Assembly: GCA_032718475.1 (NCBI GenBank)
Contig: JAUCBJ010002733.1
Location: forward strand, 1-47,198
Direction of reading: 5' to 3'
Origin: Nemertoderma westbladi
Taxonomy: Eukaryota; Xenacoelomorpha; Nemertodermatida; Nemertodermatidae
Length of the DNA stretch: 47,198 nt
In this document: in pieces, positions 47,164 through 47,198 of the stretch
Numbering within the stretch: position 1 is the stretch's first letter
Layout: each line of letters begins with the position of its first letter
Program-made: the position numbers and the translations under genes
Notes under the pieces: generated by a model
Told to the model about the DNA's origin: nothing
Database searches by the model: none
Seen by the model: the letters and a program-made list of their open reading frames with translations, nothing else

Positions 47164-47198
47164 TTCTATAAAGTGAGCATCTTCTAAGGCTGATATGG

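Overview
The window looks like AT-rich nuclear DNA from an animal, most likely a marine invertebrate. The evidence is one spliced secreted-protein gene with GT-AG introns, many degraded non-LTR retrotransposons and DNA transposons, and large amounts of tandem repeat. Frequent TAGGCCTA and ACCGGT words and a LINE carrying a 2A-like motif fit an echinoderm-like deuterostome, but the sequence alone does not settle the taxon. No bacterial-type gene organisation was seen.

The only host gene I can support lies on the + strand at 18716-41929. I assembled it by eye as eleven exons, all joined in phase 1, giving 423 codons plus stop. It encodes a signal peptide, a Trp/Cys-rich N-terminus (SWWGGCSWWSSC), one EGF-like module and eight ShKT (six-cysteine) modules. 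Most ShKT modules are single 129-nt exons. One exon of exactly 258 nt holds two modules, the last module is split over two exons, and one exon is only 21 nt. A TATA-like box lies about 110 bp upstream, and three AATAAA signals follow the stop.

The introns contain unusual DNA. Intron 1 carries about 3 kb of C-rich minisatellite that is open in all frames. Intron 6 holds a 235-bp-arm inverted repeat, a LINE N-terminus with a 2A-like motif and a 535-bp exact direct duplication. Intron 8 ends in about 33 tandem 50-bp units, each a copy of the 3' splice site and start of the exon that follows. Intron 9 has a DNA-transposon-like element and a 58-bp perfect palindrome. Intron 10 has a 21-bp minisatellite.

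The left flank (1-18600) is mobile and satellite DNA. It contains head-to-tail LINE relics (750-2223), a dispersed element with 164-bp internal repeats (2340-3940), a LINE 3' end encoding a restriction-like endonuclease (4471-5531) and a 17 x 58-bp satellite (5549-6534). It also has a LINE tail with a nested MITE (7800-9002), a hAT-type element with a perfect 8-bp target duplication (9133-10982), a foldback-like element with minisatellite termini (11241-12093) and a better-preserved LINE (13225-14318, minus). A 17-bp array rich in TGAGTCA (15146-16055) and a 155-bp tandem repeat (16670-17600) complete it.

The right flank (42240-47198) holds a possible retroelement zinc-knuckle relic, a broken Merlin/ISXO2-like transposase, a Myb/SANT-like domain relic and two more LINE fragments. 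All coordinates and translations come from reading by eye. Exon joins rest on splice consensus, phase and domain continuity, not on transcripts.
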